From the NCBI RefSeq assembly GCF_001746915.1, contig NZ_MJGC01000068.1, positions 1 through 50,646 on the forward strand: 50,646 nt of DNA, given 5' to 3'. A program made the translations under genes and the position numbers. Each line of letters starts with the position of its first letter. Positions within the stretch are counted from its first letter, which is position 1. A model generated the notes under the pieces. That model saw only the letters and a program-made list of their open reading frames with translations. It was not told where the DNA came from and did no database searches. Origin of the DNA: Desertifilum tharense IPPAS B-1220. GTDB taxonomy: Bacteria; Cyanobacteriota; Cyanobacteriia; Cyanobacteriales; Desertifilaceae. Below, piece by piece: positions 43,772-50,646 of this stretch.

Positions 43772-43972
43772 ATGTCTGCTCACGATCAAGCTCGTGCATT
43801 GATGATGCGCCACCACCACATGATCAAGAATCGCCAGCAGTCCTTGTTAAGCCGTTCGGCAGCCGAGGTGGGTTTACCCGTTGAGGATCTCGATCATTGG
43901 ACCGCTATCCAAGGCAAACCTCAAAGCAGCTTTCGCAGCACCTACGATCGCAGTAACGCCTCAATGAGCTAA
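43772..43972 (+). CDS. gifA: Glutamine synthetase inactivating factor, IF7/GifA type
   Basis: 66 residues, basic, with GGAGG 8 bases before the ATG. Size and the N-terminal helix match cyanobacterial IF7: ARALMMRHHHMIKNRQQSLLSR places arginines at positions 8, 21 and 28, the three residues reported to be needed for binding glutamine synthetase type I in the Synechocystis protein. IF7 binds GlnA and inactivates it when ammonium is plentiful; NtcA represses the gene under nitrogen limitation. The upstream NtcA box supports this call. The C-terminal part (about 34-66) is variable and probably disordered. The alternative is an unrelated small helical protein, but I find the match in length, arginines and promoter convincing. 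Confidence 0.78.
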   Translation: MSAHDQARALMMRHHHMIKNRQQSLLSRSAAEVGLPVEDLDHWTAIQGKPQSSFRSTYDRSNASMS

Positions 43973-44051
43973 ACTCACCGTTTGGGAGTCGAGCCTCTGA
44001 AATTGAGAACCTTTATCAAGCCACGAAAATTAAATACTCAGTTTTCGCTTG

Positions 44052-44078
44052 GGGACGTTTTTCTTGTAGAAACGTCCC
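44052..44078 (+). terminator. Hairpin behind gifA
   Basis: GGGACGTTT, loop TTCTTGTAG, AAACGTCCC: a perfect 9-pair stem 80 bases behind the gifA stop. The T-run is lacking, so termination is probable but not certain. Confidence 0.55.
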
Positions 44079-44149
44079 TAACTGTTTGAGATGCTGTTGC
44101 TGTTTTTCAGTCATAATTTTGAGCAAGCTCGAAATTCACCTCAGATCCG

Positions 44150-45319
44150 ATGACCCTATCAGACGAAACTTCATTTATTCAGGAAAATCGCTGTTCCGAT
44201 TATCTGCTCATGGAAGTTCTGGCAACTCCCAACGGGCAACAGCTCGATCTCTACCTGAACCTCAGTTTTCTCCCAACGAAAGAAACATTAGGCGAGGGGA
44301 ATGCTACGGTTGAACTCAACGGGGGTCAGCTCGAACTTCAACTGACTCAGGGTAAATTCCTCCAAGGGAGTTCCCTAGAAACGCCCCAATTCACAGCAAC
44401 CTTTGTTTCTGGGGAGGCTCCAACGTGGATCTTTCAACCCAAAGTCACGCCTCATTTACACGGTCGCCTAGACAAAGCCTATTTCGCAAGCATCGAAGTA
44501 GAAAACGAAGCGACTGAAGTTAGCCTCACCTTTACGATCTCGCCGGAAAATATTCAGATTGCTGAAACTGAAGGCTTGTGGCCTCATAGTATTGCGCCCA
44601 ATTTGCTCGCGGTTGTTGAGCGTAAAATCGCCTTAATGCTGTTTGAGATTAAACTACAACCCTATCTCAGTCAGGTGACGTGGATGCTGAAGGCACCCGA
44701 AGAATCGAGCATTCTTGCGACTGAAGTCCATCTGCCCGATACCGCTCTGATCCGCACGACGATCCGCACTCTGCTGACGGCGGAGACGGATAACTTTTTG
44801 GAGTTGGCAAAGCTGGCGGATCTCGAACCAACTCAAGACTTTGCAGGCGCTCGCTTATTGGGGGTAGATTTGAGAAACCTCGATCTCGCAGAAGCCAATT
44901 TTCAGGGAACGTATCTGCGGGGTGCGGATCTGTGCGACACCGATTTTAGCGGTGCGGATTTAAGCGGGGCGAATTTGGCGGGAGCCGATTTAAGCGGTGC
45001 TTATTTGAGCAATGCAAACTTGCAGGGAGCCGATCTGCATCGGGCGAGTTTGGCGCTGGCGAATTTAAGCGGGGCGAATTTGCAGGGTGCAAACTTGCAG
45101 CAAGCCAATTTATCTCAGGCGAACTTAAGCGACACCAATCTGAGGGAGGCGAATTTATCTGAAGCTGACTTAACGGGTGTGGGAATTGCGATCGCCAATC
45201 TTACTGATACTGTGTTTGCAGGAACCAAAGTCGAACGGGCGCGTTTTCAGGACAATACGGGATTGACGGAGGCGATGAAGCTTGAGTTAATGAAACGCGG
45301 GGCAATTTTTGACGCCTAG
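44150..45319 (+). CDS. Pentapeptide-repeat protein with a beta-rich N-terminal domain
   Basis: 389 residues. The first 200 form a beta-strand-rich domain I do not recognise (LDLYLNLSFLP, ATVELNGGQLELQLTQG, TWIFQPKVTPHL). A helical hinge DNFLELAKLADLEPTQDFAG follows. Residues about 235-360 are A(D/N)LxxA pentapeptide repeats that form a right-handed quadrilateral beta-helix. A cap, ARFQDNTGLTEAMKLELMKRGAIF, closes the chain. Hinge, helix and cap recur in the next gene, which has TPR instead of the beta-rich head. Function unknown. The gap to the next gene is 49 bases, so they are likely cotranscribed. Confidence 0.85.
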   Translation: MTLSDETSFIQENRCSDYLLMEVLATPNGQQLDLYLNLSFLPTKETLGEGNATVELNGGQLELQLTQGKFLQGSSLETPQFTATFVSGEAPTWIFQPKVTPHLHGRLDKAYFASIEVENEATEVSLTFTISPENIQIAETEGLWPHSIAPNLLAVVERKIALMLFEIKLQPYLSQVTWMLKAPEESSILATEVHLPDTALIRTTIRTLLTAETDNFLELAKLADLEPTQDFAGARLLGVDLRNLDLAEANFQGTYLRGADLCDTDFSGADLSGANLAGADLSGAYLSNANLQGADLHRASLALANLSGANLQGANLQQANLSQANLSDTNLREANLSEADLTGVGIAIANLTDTVFAGTKVERARFQDNTGLTEAMKLELMKRGAIFDA

Positions 45320-45368
45320 CGATGGGCCGATTAGAAGAATTTTGGGTTTCTAAGAACCAATAGATACT

Positions 45369-46415
45369 ATGAGCAAAGATGCAGATCGTCTGCTGAAACA
45401 AGGCATTTCTCAATATCAAGCGGAGGACTTTGACGCAGCTCAACAATCTTGGCAAGCAGCGCTAGCGCTCTATCAAGCGGCTGGAAATTACAAGCGCTCT
45501 GGGGCCGCTTTGGGCAATTTAGGAGCCGTCTGCGAGGCGTTAGATGACGTTTCGGGGGCGATCGCCTATTATCTTCAACATTTAGAAATTGCCAGAGCGA
45601 TCGCCGATCCGCAAGGTGAAGGGAATGCTTTGGAAAATTTAGCCAATGCGTCTTTAAAGCTCGATCGCTCGGAAAGCGCGATCGCCTATTTGCAGGAGCG
45701 TCTCGCCCTTGCTCAATCCTTGAACGATCCGTTTGCTCAAGGCAAAACCTTAGCCAGTTTGAGAAGTATCTATGGCTTTCTGGGCGATCGCGAACAAGCT
45801 CAACGCTGTTTTGAACAGCAATGGGAGATCGCGATCGCATTTTTAGTCCCCACCCGCACCACCAATTTTCTAGAAAATGCCCAACAACTGGGCTTAAACC
45901 CCCTTGAAGACTTTGCGGGAGCCGATCTAGAAGGGGTGAATTTGCATTATGCCGATCTGAGTTTTGCCAACCTACAACAGACAAACCTTGCAGGTGCAGA
46001 TTTGACCTTAGCCGATCTCAATCATGCTCAACTCCAAAAGGCAAACCTCAGCGGTGCCAGTTTAAGCAATGCCAATTTACGCGATGCAGACTTAAGTTCC
46101 GCCAACCTCAACCACGCAGATTTACGGACGATCCTACCGCGTGCCAATCTCAGTCAAGCGTGCTTAGTGGGGGCCAATTTGTGCAGCGCTTATTTGCAGC
46201 GCGTCAATCTCACGCAAGCCAATTTAACCAACACCAACCTCGCAGGTGCAGATTTAACCGACGCCAATTTAAGCGAAGCTCAACTGATTGGAACTCAACT
46301 CAAAGGCGTCACCCTCAGCGGGGCTAAGGTAGAAAACACCCGCTTTCAGGATAATCCTGACCTATCTGAGGCCACCAAACAAGAGTTAATTGCACGTGGG
46401 GCAATTGTTGAGTAA
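45369..46415 (+). CDS. TPR and pentapeptide-repeat protein
   Basis: 348 residues. Residues about 1-160 are tetratricopeptide repeats (ADRLLKQGISQYQAEDFDAAQQ, AALGNLGAVCEALDDVSGAIAYY, ALENLANASLKLDRSESAIAYL and so on). A hinge TNFLENAQQLGLNPLEDFAGADL then leads into pentapeptide repeats (about 180-320) and the cap TRFQDNPDLSEATKQELIARGAI. The C-terminal half is paralogous to the preceding gene. TPRs usually bind partner proteins; the beta-helix role is not known. Confidence 0.88.
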   Translation: MSKDADRLLKQGISQYQAEDFDAAQQSWQAALALYQAAGNYKRSGAALGNLGAVCEALDDVSGAIAYYLQHLEIARAIADPQGEGNALENLANASLKLDRSESAIAYLQERLALAQSLNDPFAQGKTLASLRSIYGFLGDREQAQRCFEQQWEIAIAFLVPTRTTNFLENAQQLGLNPLEDFAGADLEGVNLHYADLSFANLQQTNLAGADLTLADLNHAQLQKANLSGASLSNANLRDADLSSANLNHADLRTILPRANLSQACLVGANLCSAYLQRVNLTQANLTNTNLAGADLTDANLSEAQLIGTQLKGVTLSGAKVENTRFQDNPDLSEATKQELIARGAIVE

Positions 46416-46433
46416 GAGAAAGGGCGATCGCGG

Positions 46434-47165
46434 TTAAAATTGAGCCTTGTAGAGCGTAAACAGTTCGCCCGGTTGCTGCTTGACAATCTTGGCACCGCCC
46501 TTGCGAACGACGGCTTCCCACTCGGCGAGCGGTTCTAAAAAGACTTCTGCCCCCAGGTAGGTTTCCAGGATCGCCCAATTCTCGGCTAAGGCAGCATCAG
46601 GGTTAAGCGCATCAAAAACAAACACCCCTCCAGGCTGAAGCACCCGCTTTACCTGGGCAACAACCGTCTCCCAGTACGAAAGGGAGTAGTAACAACTCCA
46701 ACCCGTGGCGATCGCCAAATCAAACTGAGCATCGGGATAACTTAACGCGTGAGCGGCTCCTAACTCAACCCCCTTATACAGCTTAGAGTTAAGCTGGGGG
46801 CCCCGCGCATTCAACCCCTCTTGAGCCACCGTACTAATTTCCAATCCGTAAAACAACGCCCCCCAGTCTCGCCAGGGATAAATCAAAAAACTAACACCGC
46901 AGCCTATATCTAAACAGCGCTGTCCCTTTTTAGGTTGGGCAACGTCCCAAAAGGGCGACGCCACCTTCGCCTCCAAGTTACCCGATGTCCATTCTCGAAA
47001 AATGGGCATCGCCTCCACTTCCGCCGGTAAATCAAACGCTTCTTGACGGTAGGCGCGGTTATAGCGAGTGGCAACGGCTGAAAGCTTGGTATTCCAGTCT
47101 TCCGAGGCATTTGTCAAACTAAACCACTGAGCGTTGTCCGCAGAATTTAAACCTTGTTTAGACAT
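46434..47165 (-). CDS. Class I SAM-dependent methyltransferase
   Basis: 243 residues. The SAM-binding motif I is CLDIGCGVSFLIYPW, motif II has an acidic end after YGLEIS, and FDLAIATGWSCYYS plus RVLQPGGVFVFDALNPD are the later motifs of the fold. Substrate is not evident; the N-terminal ENWNTKLS-like stretch is unlike small-molecule families I know. It converges with the TPR/pentapeptide gene (18-base gap). Confidence 0.85.
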   Translation of the reverse strand: MSKQGLNSADNAQWFSLTNASEDWNTKLSAVATRYNRAYRQEAFDLPAEVEAMPIFREWTSGNLEAKVASPFWDVAQPKKGQRCLDIGCGVSFLIYPWRDWGALFYGLEISTVAQEGLNARGPQLNSKLYKGVELGAAHALSYPDAQFDLAIATGWSCYYSLSYWETVVAQVKRVLQPGGVFVFDALNPDAALAENWAILETYLGAEVFLEPLAEWEAVVRKGGAKIVKQQPGELFTLYKAQF

Positions 47166-47263
47166 GCACGCGATCTTGAAGGAACATCAAAGCAGAAAAA
47201 TAGCGATGAGCGTCCAGTTGAGATCCTCCCCTGAATACTCATCACCCCCTAGCGCTAGCTTCC

Positions 47264-47455
47264 TTAGCCTTTAAGCGCTTTTCTAAAATTGCGGCGGTAG
47301 GCTGGATTTGCAGCCACCAAAACCGGCCAAAGTAACGCCAAAGAGAGCTTGTTACCAAAACTGCGAGTAAAGTTGGTGCGCTCAAATCCCCGCCAGAACT
47401 TCCAAATCCCGCCAATATAAACCACTATCAAGCCAAACACTAGTAAGTTGTGCAT
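47264..47455 (-). CDS. Small membrane protein of cyanobacterial type
   Basis: 63 residues from ATG 47455. A membrane segment at residues 2-20 (HNLLVFGLIVVYIGGIW) is followed by FWRGFERTNFTRSFGNKL and a second hydrophobic stretch LALLWPVLVAANPAYRRNFRKAL. I recall close relatives of the pattern GFERTNFxRS...LLWPVLxxAN...YRxNFxxAL in many cyanobacteria, always of unknown function. It is the single gene of a small unit. Confidence 0.7.
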   Translation of the reverse strand: MHNLLVFGLIVVYIGGIWKFWRGFERTNFTRSFGNKLSLALLWPVLVAANPAYRRNFRKALKG

Positions 47456-47888
47456 CGCAATCTACCCAAAAAATCGATCGGAATTTGCAACCATTAACTA
47501 CAGTCGAGCCGGAGGCAATTTCTAACAATTGCGGCCTCACTCCTCAGTGTAGCAATCTTGCCAAACAACTCACCAAACCCAAAAAGCCCTCTCAAAGCAG
47601 AGCAGCATTGGCTTATGGTAAACTGCACCCAGACCTAGAAGACAAAAGCTCGCTCTCTCTGCCTTTAGAGAGAGGAACCGCTCGATAGAGCGAGGAAATT
47701 GTTGAGGACGACTTTAGGCAAAAAGTAGTGGGACTAGACCAGCCAGCCTTTGAAGTGAGTCTTTTGAGAGATAGCTCAAGATCCCCCTGTCGTAGGAGAC
47801 TTAGAGAAAAGATTGCACTAAACATCAACCATTTCTTAAATTTTAGCCAAATTGCCCATCAATAGAGTACCGAAAGGAAGGAGGATGT
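47456..47888. other. Intergenic leader of the nucleotidyltransferase gene, with competing stem-loops
   Basis: 433 bases. At 47649-47694 two alternative folds exist: CTCTCTCT/AGAGAGAG (47653-47660 with 47667-47674) plus a small hairpin CGCTC/GAGCG (47679-47683 with 47688-47692), or a long-range stem CTCGCTCT/AGAGCGAG (47649-47656 with 47687-47694). The ribosome binding site AAGGAAGGAGG is at about 47875-47884. No convincing reading frame is present; the longest frames have no family look. Confidence 0.4.
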
Positions 47889-50411
47889 ATGCGAGCAGTG
47901 CTGATGGCCGGCGGTTCTGGAACGCGGCTCAGACCTTTAACTTGTGCGCTACCCAAGCCAATGGTGCCAATTCTCAATCGACCGATTGCAGAACATATTG
48001 TTCACTTACTTAGACGGCACCAAATTACAGAGATTATTGCAACTCTGCACTATCTACCGGATGTGATGCGCGATTACTTCCAAGATGGGAGCGATTTTGG
48101 CGTGCAAATGACCTATGCGGTTGAGGAAGATCAACCCCTAGGCACGGCAGGTTGTGTCAAAAATATCGCCGAATTACTCGATTCTACGTTTTTGGTGATT
48201 AGCGGGGATAGCATTACTGATTTTGACTTAAGTTCAGCGATCGCCTTTCATAAAGAAAAAGGTTCAAAAGCCACCCTCGTCTTAGCCCGCGTCCCCAATC
48301 CGATTGAATTTGGCGTGGTGATTACTGACGAAAACTACAAAATTAAACGCTTTTTAGAAAAACCTTCAACCAGCGAAATCTTCTCCGATACCGTCAATAC
48401 CGGCACCTACATCCTAGAACCCGAAGTCTTAAAGTATCTCCCAGAAAATCAAGAGTGCGACTTTTCTAAGGATCTTTTCCCCCTCTTGCTCGAAAAAGAC
48501 GAACCCATGTATGGTTACGTTGCCGATGGCTATTGGTGCGATGTCGGCCACCTCGATGCCTATCGCGAGGCTCAGTACGATGGACTCAACCGCGCCGTTA
48601 AGCTAGAGTTCGCCTACGAGGAACATTCCCCTGGCGTTTGGGTGGGTCAAAATACCTTTATCGATCCCTCCGTTAAGATTAGTCCGCCAGCCCTGATTGG
48701 GAGTAATTGCCGCATTGGCCCGCGCGTCCAAATCGAACCGGGTACCTCGATCGGCGATAATGTCACCATTGGGGCAGATGCAGACCTCAAACGTCCGATT
48801 ATCTGGAATGGGGCGATTATCGGCGAAGAAGCGCACCTGAGAGCCTGCGTGATTGCTAGGGGAACGCGGGTAGACCGTCGGGCGCAAGTCCTAGAAGGCG
48901 CAGTCGTGGGTTCTTTATCCACGGTGGGAGAAGAAGCCAAGATTAGCCCTAGCGTCCGCGTTTGGCCGAGTAAGGAAATTGAATCGGGCGCAACGCTTAA
49001 TATTAACTTGATCTGGGGTAGTACGGCCCATCGCAACTTATTTGGACAGCGAGGGGTTTCGGGTTTAGCCAATATTGACATTACCCCAGAGTTTGCAGTG
49101 AAGTTGGGGGCGGCGTTTGGTTCTACCCTGAAACCGGGTACTCAAGTGACGGCATCTCGCGATCAGCGCAGCATCTCTCGCATGGTATCGCGATCGCTGA
49201 TTTCCGGTTTAATGTCCGTCGGGATCAACGTCCAAAACTTAGAAGCAACCTCCCTTCCCATTGCCCGCACCGTTATTCCTAAAATGGGCGTGGCTGGCGG
49301 CGTTCACGTTCGCTTGCACCCAGAACGCCAAGACTCAATTTTAGTTGAATTCCTGGATCACAACGGAATTAACATCTCCAAAGCCCGCGAGAAAAAGATT
49401 GAAGGGGCTTACTTTAAAGAGGATCTCCGACGCGCCCAAATTAATGAAATTGGCAACGTCAACTATCCTTCCCAGGTGATTGATACTTATTTAACGGCGT
49501 TTGAAAAACATTTAAACGTGGAAGCACTTCGCAATTCTCACTCCAAAGTGGTGATTGACTACGCCTATGCCGTCAGCGGAGCCGTTTTACCGCAATTGCT
49601 GGCTAAATTTGGCATTGATGCCGTAGTTCTCAATGCCAGCTTAAACCAAATTCCCACCACCGCAGGCGATCGCGAAGGCTTGCTCGAACAGTTAGGACGC
49701 GTGGTAGATGCGCTGAAAGCAACCTTTGGCGTTCAAGTTGCTGCAAACGGCGAACAATTGGTGGTTCTCGATGAAACAGGTGCCCCCATTCGCGGCGAAA
49801 TGCTCACCGCACTCATGGTGAATCTGATTTTAACCGCTCACCCGCGCGGTACAGTAGTGGTACCCGTTCACGCCTCCAGTGCGGTAGAAGCGATCGCCCG
49901 CCGCCACGATGGTCGAGTGATTCGAGCCAAAGCCAACCCCGGCGCATTAATGGAAGCGTGCCACCAAACCCCAAACGCAGTCTTAGGCGGTAGCGGCGAT
50001 ATGGGCTTTATCTTCCCGCAACTCCATCCCGGCTTTGATGCCATGTTCTGCACGGCGAAGCTGATCGAGATGTTAATGTTGCAAGAGCGATCGCTCGGAG
50101 CGATGCGAACAGACTTACCCCGCATTTACCATAAAACCTACACCGTCCGCTGTCCCTGGACTTCTAAGGGGGCGCTGATGCGTTATTTAGTCGAGACTCA
50201 CCCCCCCGACAATTTAGAGTTAGTCGATGGGGTAAAAATCTACGATCCTCATTCCGATAACTGGGTACTGGTTCTTCCCGATGCTGGCGAACCCCTAGTC
50301 CATATTTTCGCCAATAGTAGCGATCGCGATTGGACCGATCACGCCCTCTGGGAATACCGCACCCGCGTTCAAGATTTCATTGAAGAGGAAAAAACAGTAG
50401 ACGAGAAGTAG
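47889..50411 (+). CDS. Fused sugar-1-phosphate nucleotidyltransferase / phosphomannomutase-like protein
   Basis: 840 residues with a strong ribosome binding site. Residues 1-235 are a nucleotidyltransferase (MAGGSGTRLRPLT and PKPMVPILNRP signature; GDSITDFDL metal site; GYWCDVGHLDAY), annotated in relatives as mannose-1-phosphate guanylyltransferase. Residues about 245-370 are left-handed beta-helix hexapeptide repeats. The rest (about 375-830) is an alpha-D-phosphohexomutase fold. The phosphoserine loop TASRDQR (S423) remains, but the metal loop DGDxDR reads ANGEQ (620-623) and the sugar loop GGExSG reads GGSGDMG (700-706). The mutase half is therefore probably inactive. It would make a GDP- or NDP-sugar for glycans; product unverified. 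Confidence 0.9.
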   Translation: MRAVLMAGGSGTRLRPLTCALPKPMVPILNRPIAEHIVHLLRRHQITEIIATLHYLPDVMRDYFQDGSDFGVQMTYAVEEDQPLGTAGCVKNIAELLDSTFLVISGDSITDFDLSSAIAFHKEKGSKATLVLARVPNPIEFGVVITDENYKIKRFLEKPSTSEIFSDTVNTGTYILEPEVLKYLPENQECDFSKDLFPLLLEKDEPMYGYVADGYWCDVGHLDAYREAQYDGLNRAVKLEFAYEEHSPGVWVGQNTFIDPSVKISPPALIGSNCRIGPRVQIEPGTSIGDNVTIGADADLKRPIIWNGAIIGEEAHLRACVIARGTRVDRRAQVLEGAVVGSLSTVGEEAKISPSVRVWPSKEIESGATLNINLIWGSTAHRNLFGQRGVSGLANIDITPEFAVKLGAAFGSTLKPGTQVTASRDQRSISRMVSRSLISGLMSVGINVQNLEATSLPIARTVIPKMGVAGGVHVRLHPERQDSILVEFLDHNGINISKAREKKIEGAYFKEDLRRAQINEIGNVNYPSQVIDTYLTAFEKHLNVEALRNSHSKVVIDYAYAVSGAVLPQLLAKFGIDAVVLNASLNQIPTTAGDREGLLEQLGRVVDALKATFGVQVAANGEQLVVLDETGAPIRGEMLTALMVNLILTAHPRGTVVVPVHASSAVEAIARRHDGRVIRAKANPGALMEACHQTPNAVLGGSGDMGFIFPQLHPGFDAMFCTAKLIEMLMLQERSLGAMRTDLPRIYHKTYTVRCPWTSKGALMRYLVETHPPDNLELVDGVKIYDPHSDNWVLVLPDAGEPLVHIFANSSDRDWTDHALWEYRTRVQDFIEEEKTVDEK

Positions 50412-50419
50412 CCTCAACT

Positions 50420-50646
50420 AAGTGCTGAGTGCTGAGTGCTGAGTGCTGAGTGGGGAAGTTAGTGCTGAGTTCTGAGTAGATATCTGGAACAATAACTGAT
50501 TTACCAGTATTCTCGCCCAACTCCTAACTCCCTTCTTCCCCCCCCCATCTCCCCACCCTCCCATCCTCTTCTTCCCCAACCCCCAACTCCCAATTCCCAA
50601 CCCCCTTCTTCCCCCCATCCTCTTCTTCCCCAACCCCTAACTCCTA
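50420..50646 (+). repeat. Composite heptanucleotide repeat tract 4 (runs off the window)
   Basis: Block A (50420-50480) has AGTGCTG heptamers with one interrupted run. The core AGATATCTGGAACAA (50477-50491) matches the core of tract 3. After a unique stretch, block B (about 50508-50646) has CCCAACT, CCCCTAACT and TTCTTCCCC units and continues past the right edge. It begins 8 bases behind the stop of the nucleotidyltransferase gene. Confidence 0.85.

Noticed and set aside
47485..47688. 67-codon open frame in the leader of the nucleotidyltransferase gene
   Set aside because: No ribosome binding site, no recognisable family, and its end lies in the stem-loop region; treated as non-coding.
1..50646. 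Defence island, prophage or integrative element
   Set aside because: No integrase, capsid, restriction or toxin/antitoxin pair was recognised, and gene content is mostly core cyanobacterial.

Overview
The window reads as chromosome of a cyanobacterium. The palindrome GCGATCGC (HIP1) and its core GATCGC recur throughout, inside genes as well as between them. The gene set is also cyanobacterial: PsbQ (CyanoQ), a GifA/IF7-type glutamine synthetase inactivating factor, cyAbrB, the acyl-ACP synthetase Aas, the DUF3086/DUF3119/MlaE neighbourhood, and pentapeptide-repeat proteins. Heptanucleotide STRR repeats and several large sensor kinases fit a filamentous or otherwise large-genome lineage, but the genus cannot be fixed from this sequence. 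I see no rRNA, tRNA, CRISPR array, prophage or intact insertion sequence.

Layout. 0-7 kb: tail of a CBS-domain protein ending in repeat DNA, a GT39-type glycosyltransferase, a zinc-ribbon membrane protein, a ClC chloride channel with a CBS pair, cyAbrB, an Rrf2 regulator tail-to-tail with a Trypco1 protein, and cobD/cbiB. 7-16 kb: a repeat tract, a Cache-HAMP-PAS-GAF hybrid kinase, the run pyrR-fni-sppA, and a class B PBP2 facing sppA. 16-20.5 kb: a complete polyamine-type ABC importer, potA-potD-potB-potC. 20.6-23.1 kb: DUF3086-DUF3119-MlaE permease on the minus strand. 23.4-27.1 kb: a small membrane protein, a second repeat tract and a catalytic/non-catalytic M16 peptidase pair closed by a strong terminator. 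27.6-34.3 kb: a di-heme c-type cytochrome, DUF427, aas, YlqD, a decayed TnpB remnant and the E2 subunit of pyruvate dehydrogenase. 34.4-40.7 kb: a GGDEF/EAL protein, a five-PAS hybrid kinase and a helical-repeat protein. 40.9-44 kb: a ThiO-like oxidase, psbQ, an alpha/beta hydrolase homologue and gifA. 44-50.4 kb: two pentapeptide-repeat proteins, a methyltransferase, a small membrane protein and a fused nucleotidyltransferase/phosphomannomutase-like protein, followed by a last repeat tract.

Most of the content is housekeeping and signalling. Observations that deserve a second look: gifA with a perfect NtcA palindrome overlapping the -35 region; four composite heptanucleotide repeat elements that each sit directly behind a plus-strand gene and in two cases supply its C-terminal codons; a TnpB C-terminal remnant that keeps its right-end hairpin just upstream of the E2 gene; enzyme-family proteins that have lost catalytic residues (the PMM domain, one M16 subunit, the GGDEF domain, the alpha/beta hydrolase); and three convergent gene pairs that share one 4-base stop overlap. 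I found no clearly new multi-gene system; the strongest candidates for undescribed biology are the composite repeats, the orphan Trypco1 protein and the small structured intergenic regions.
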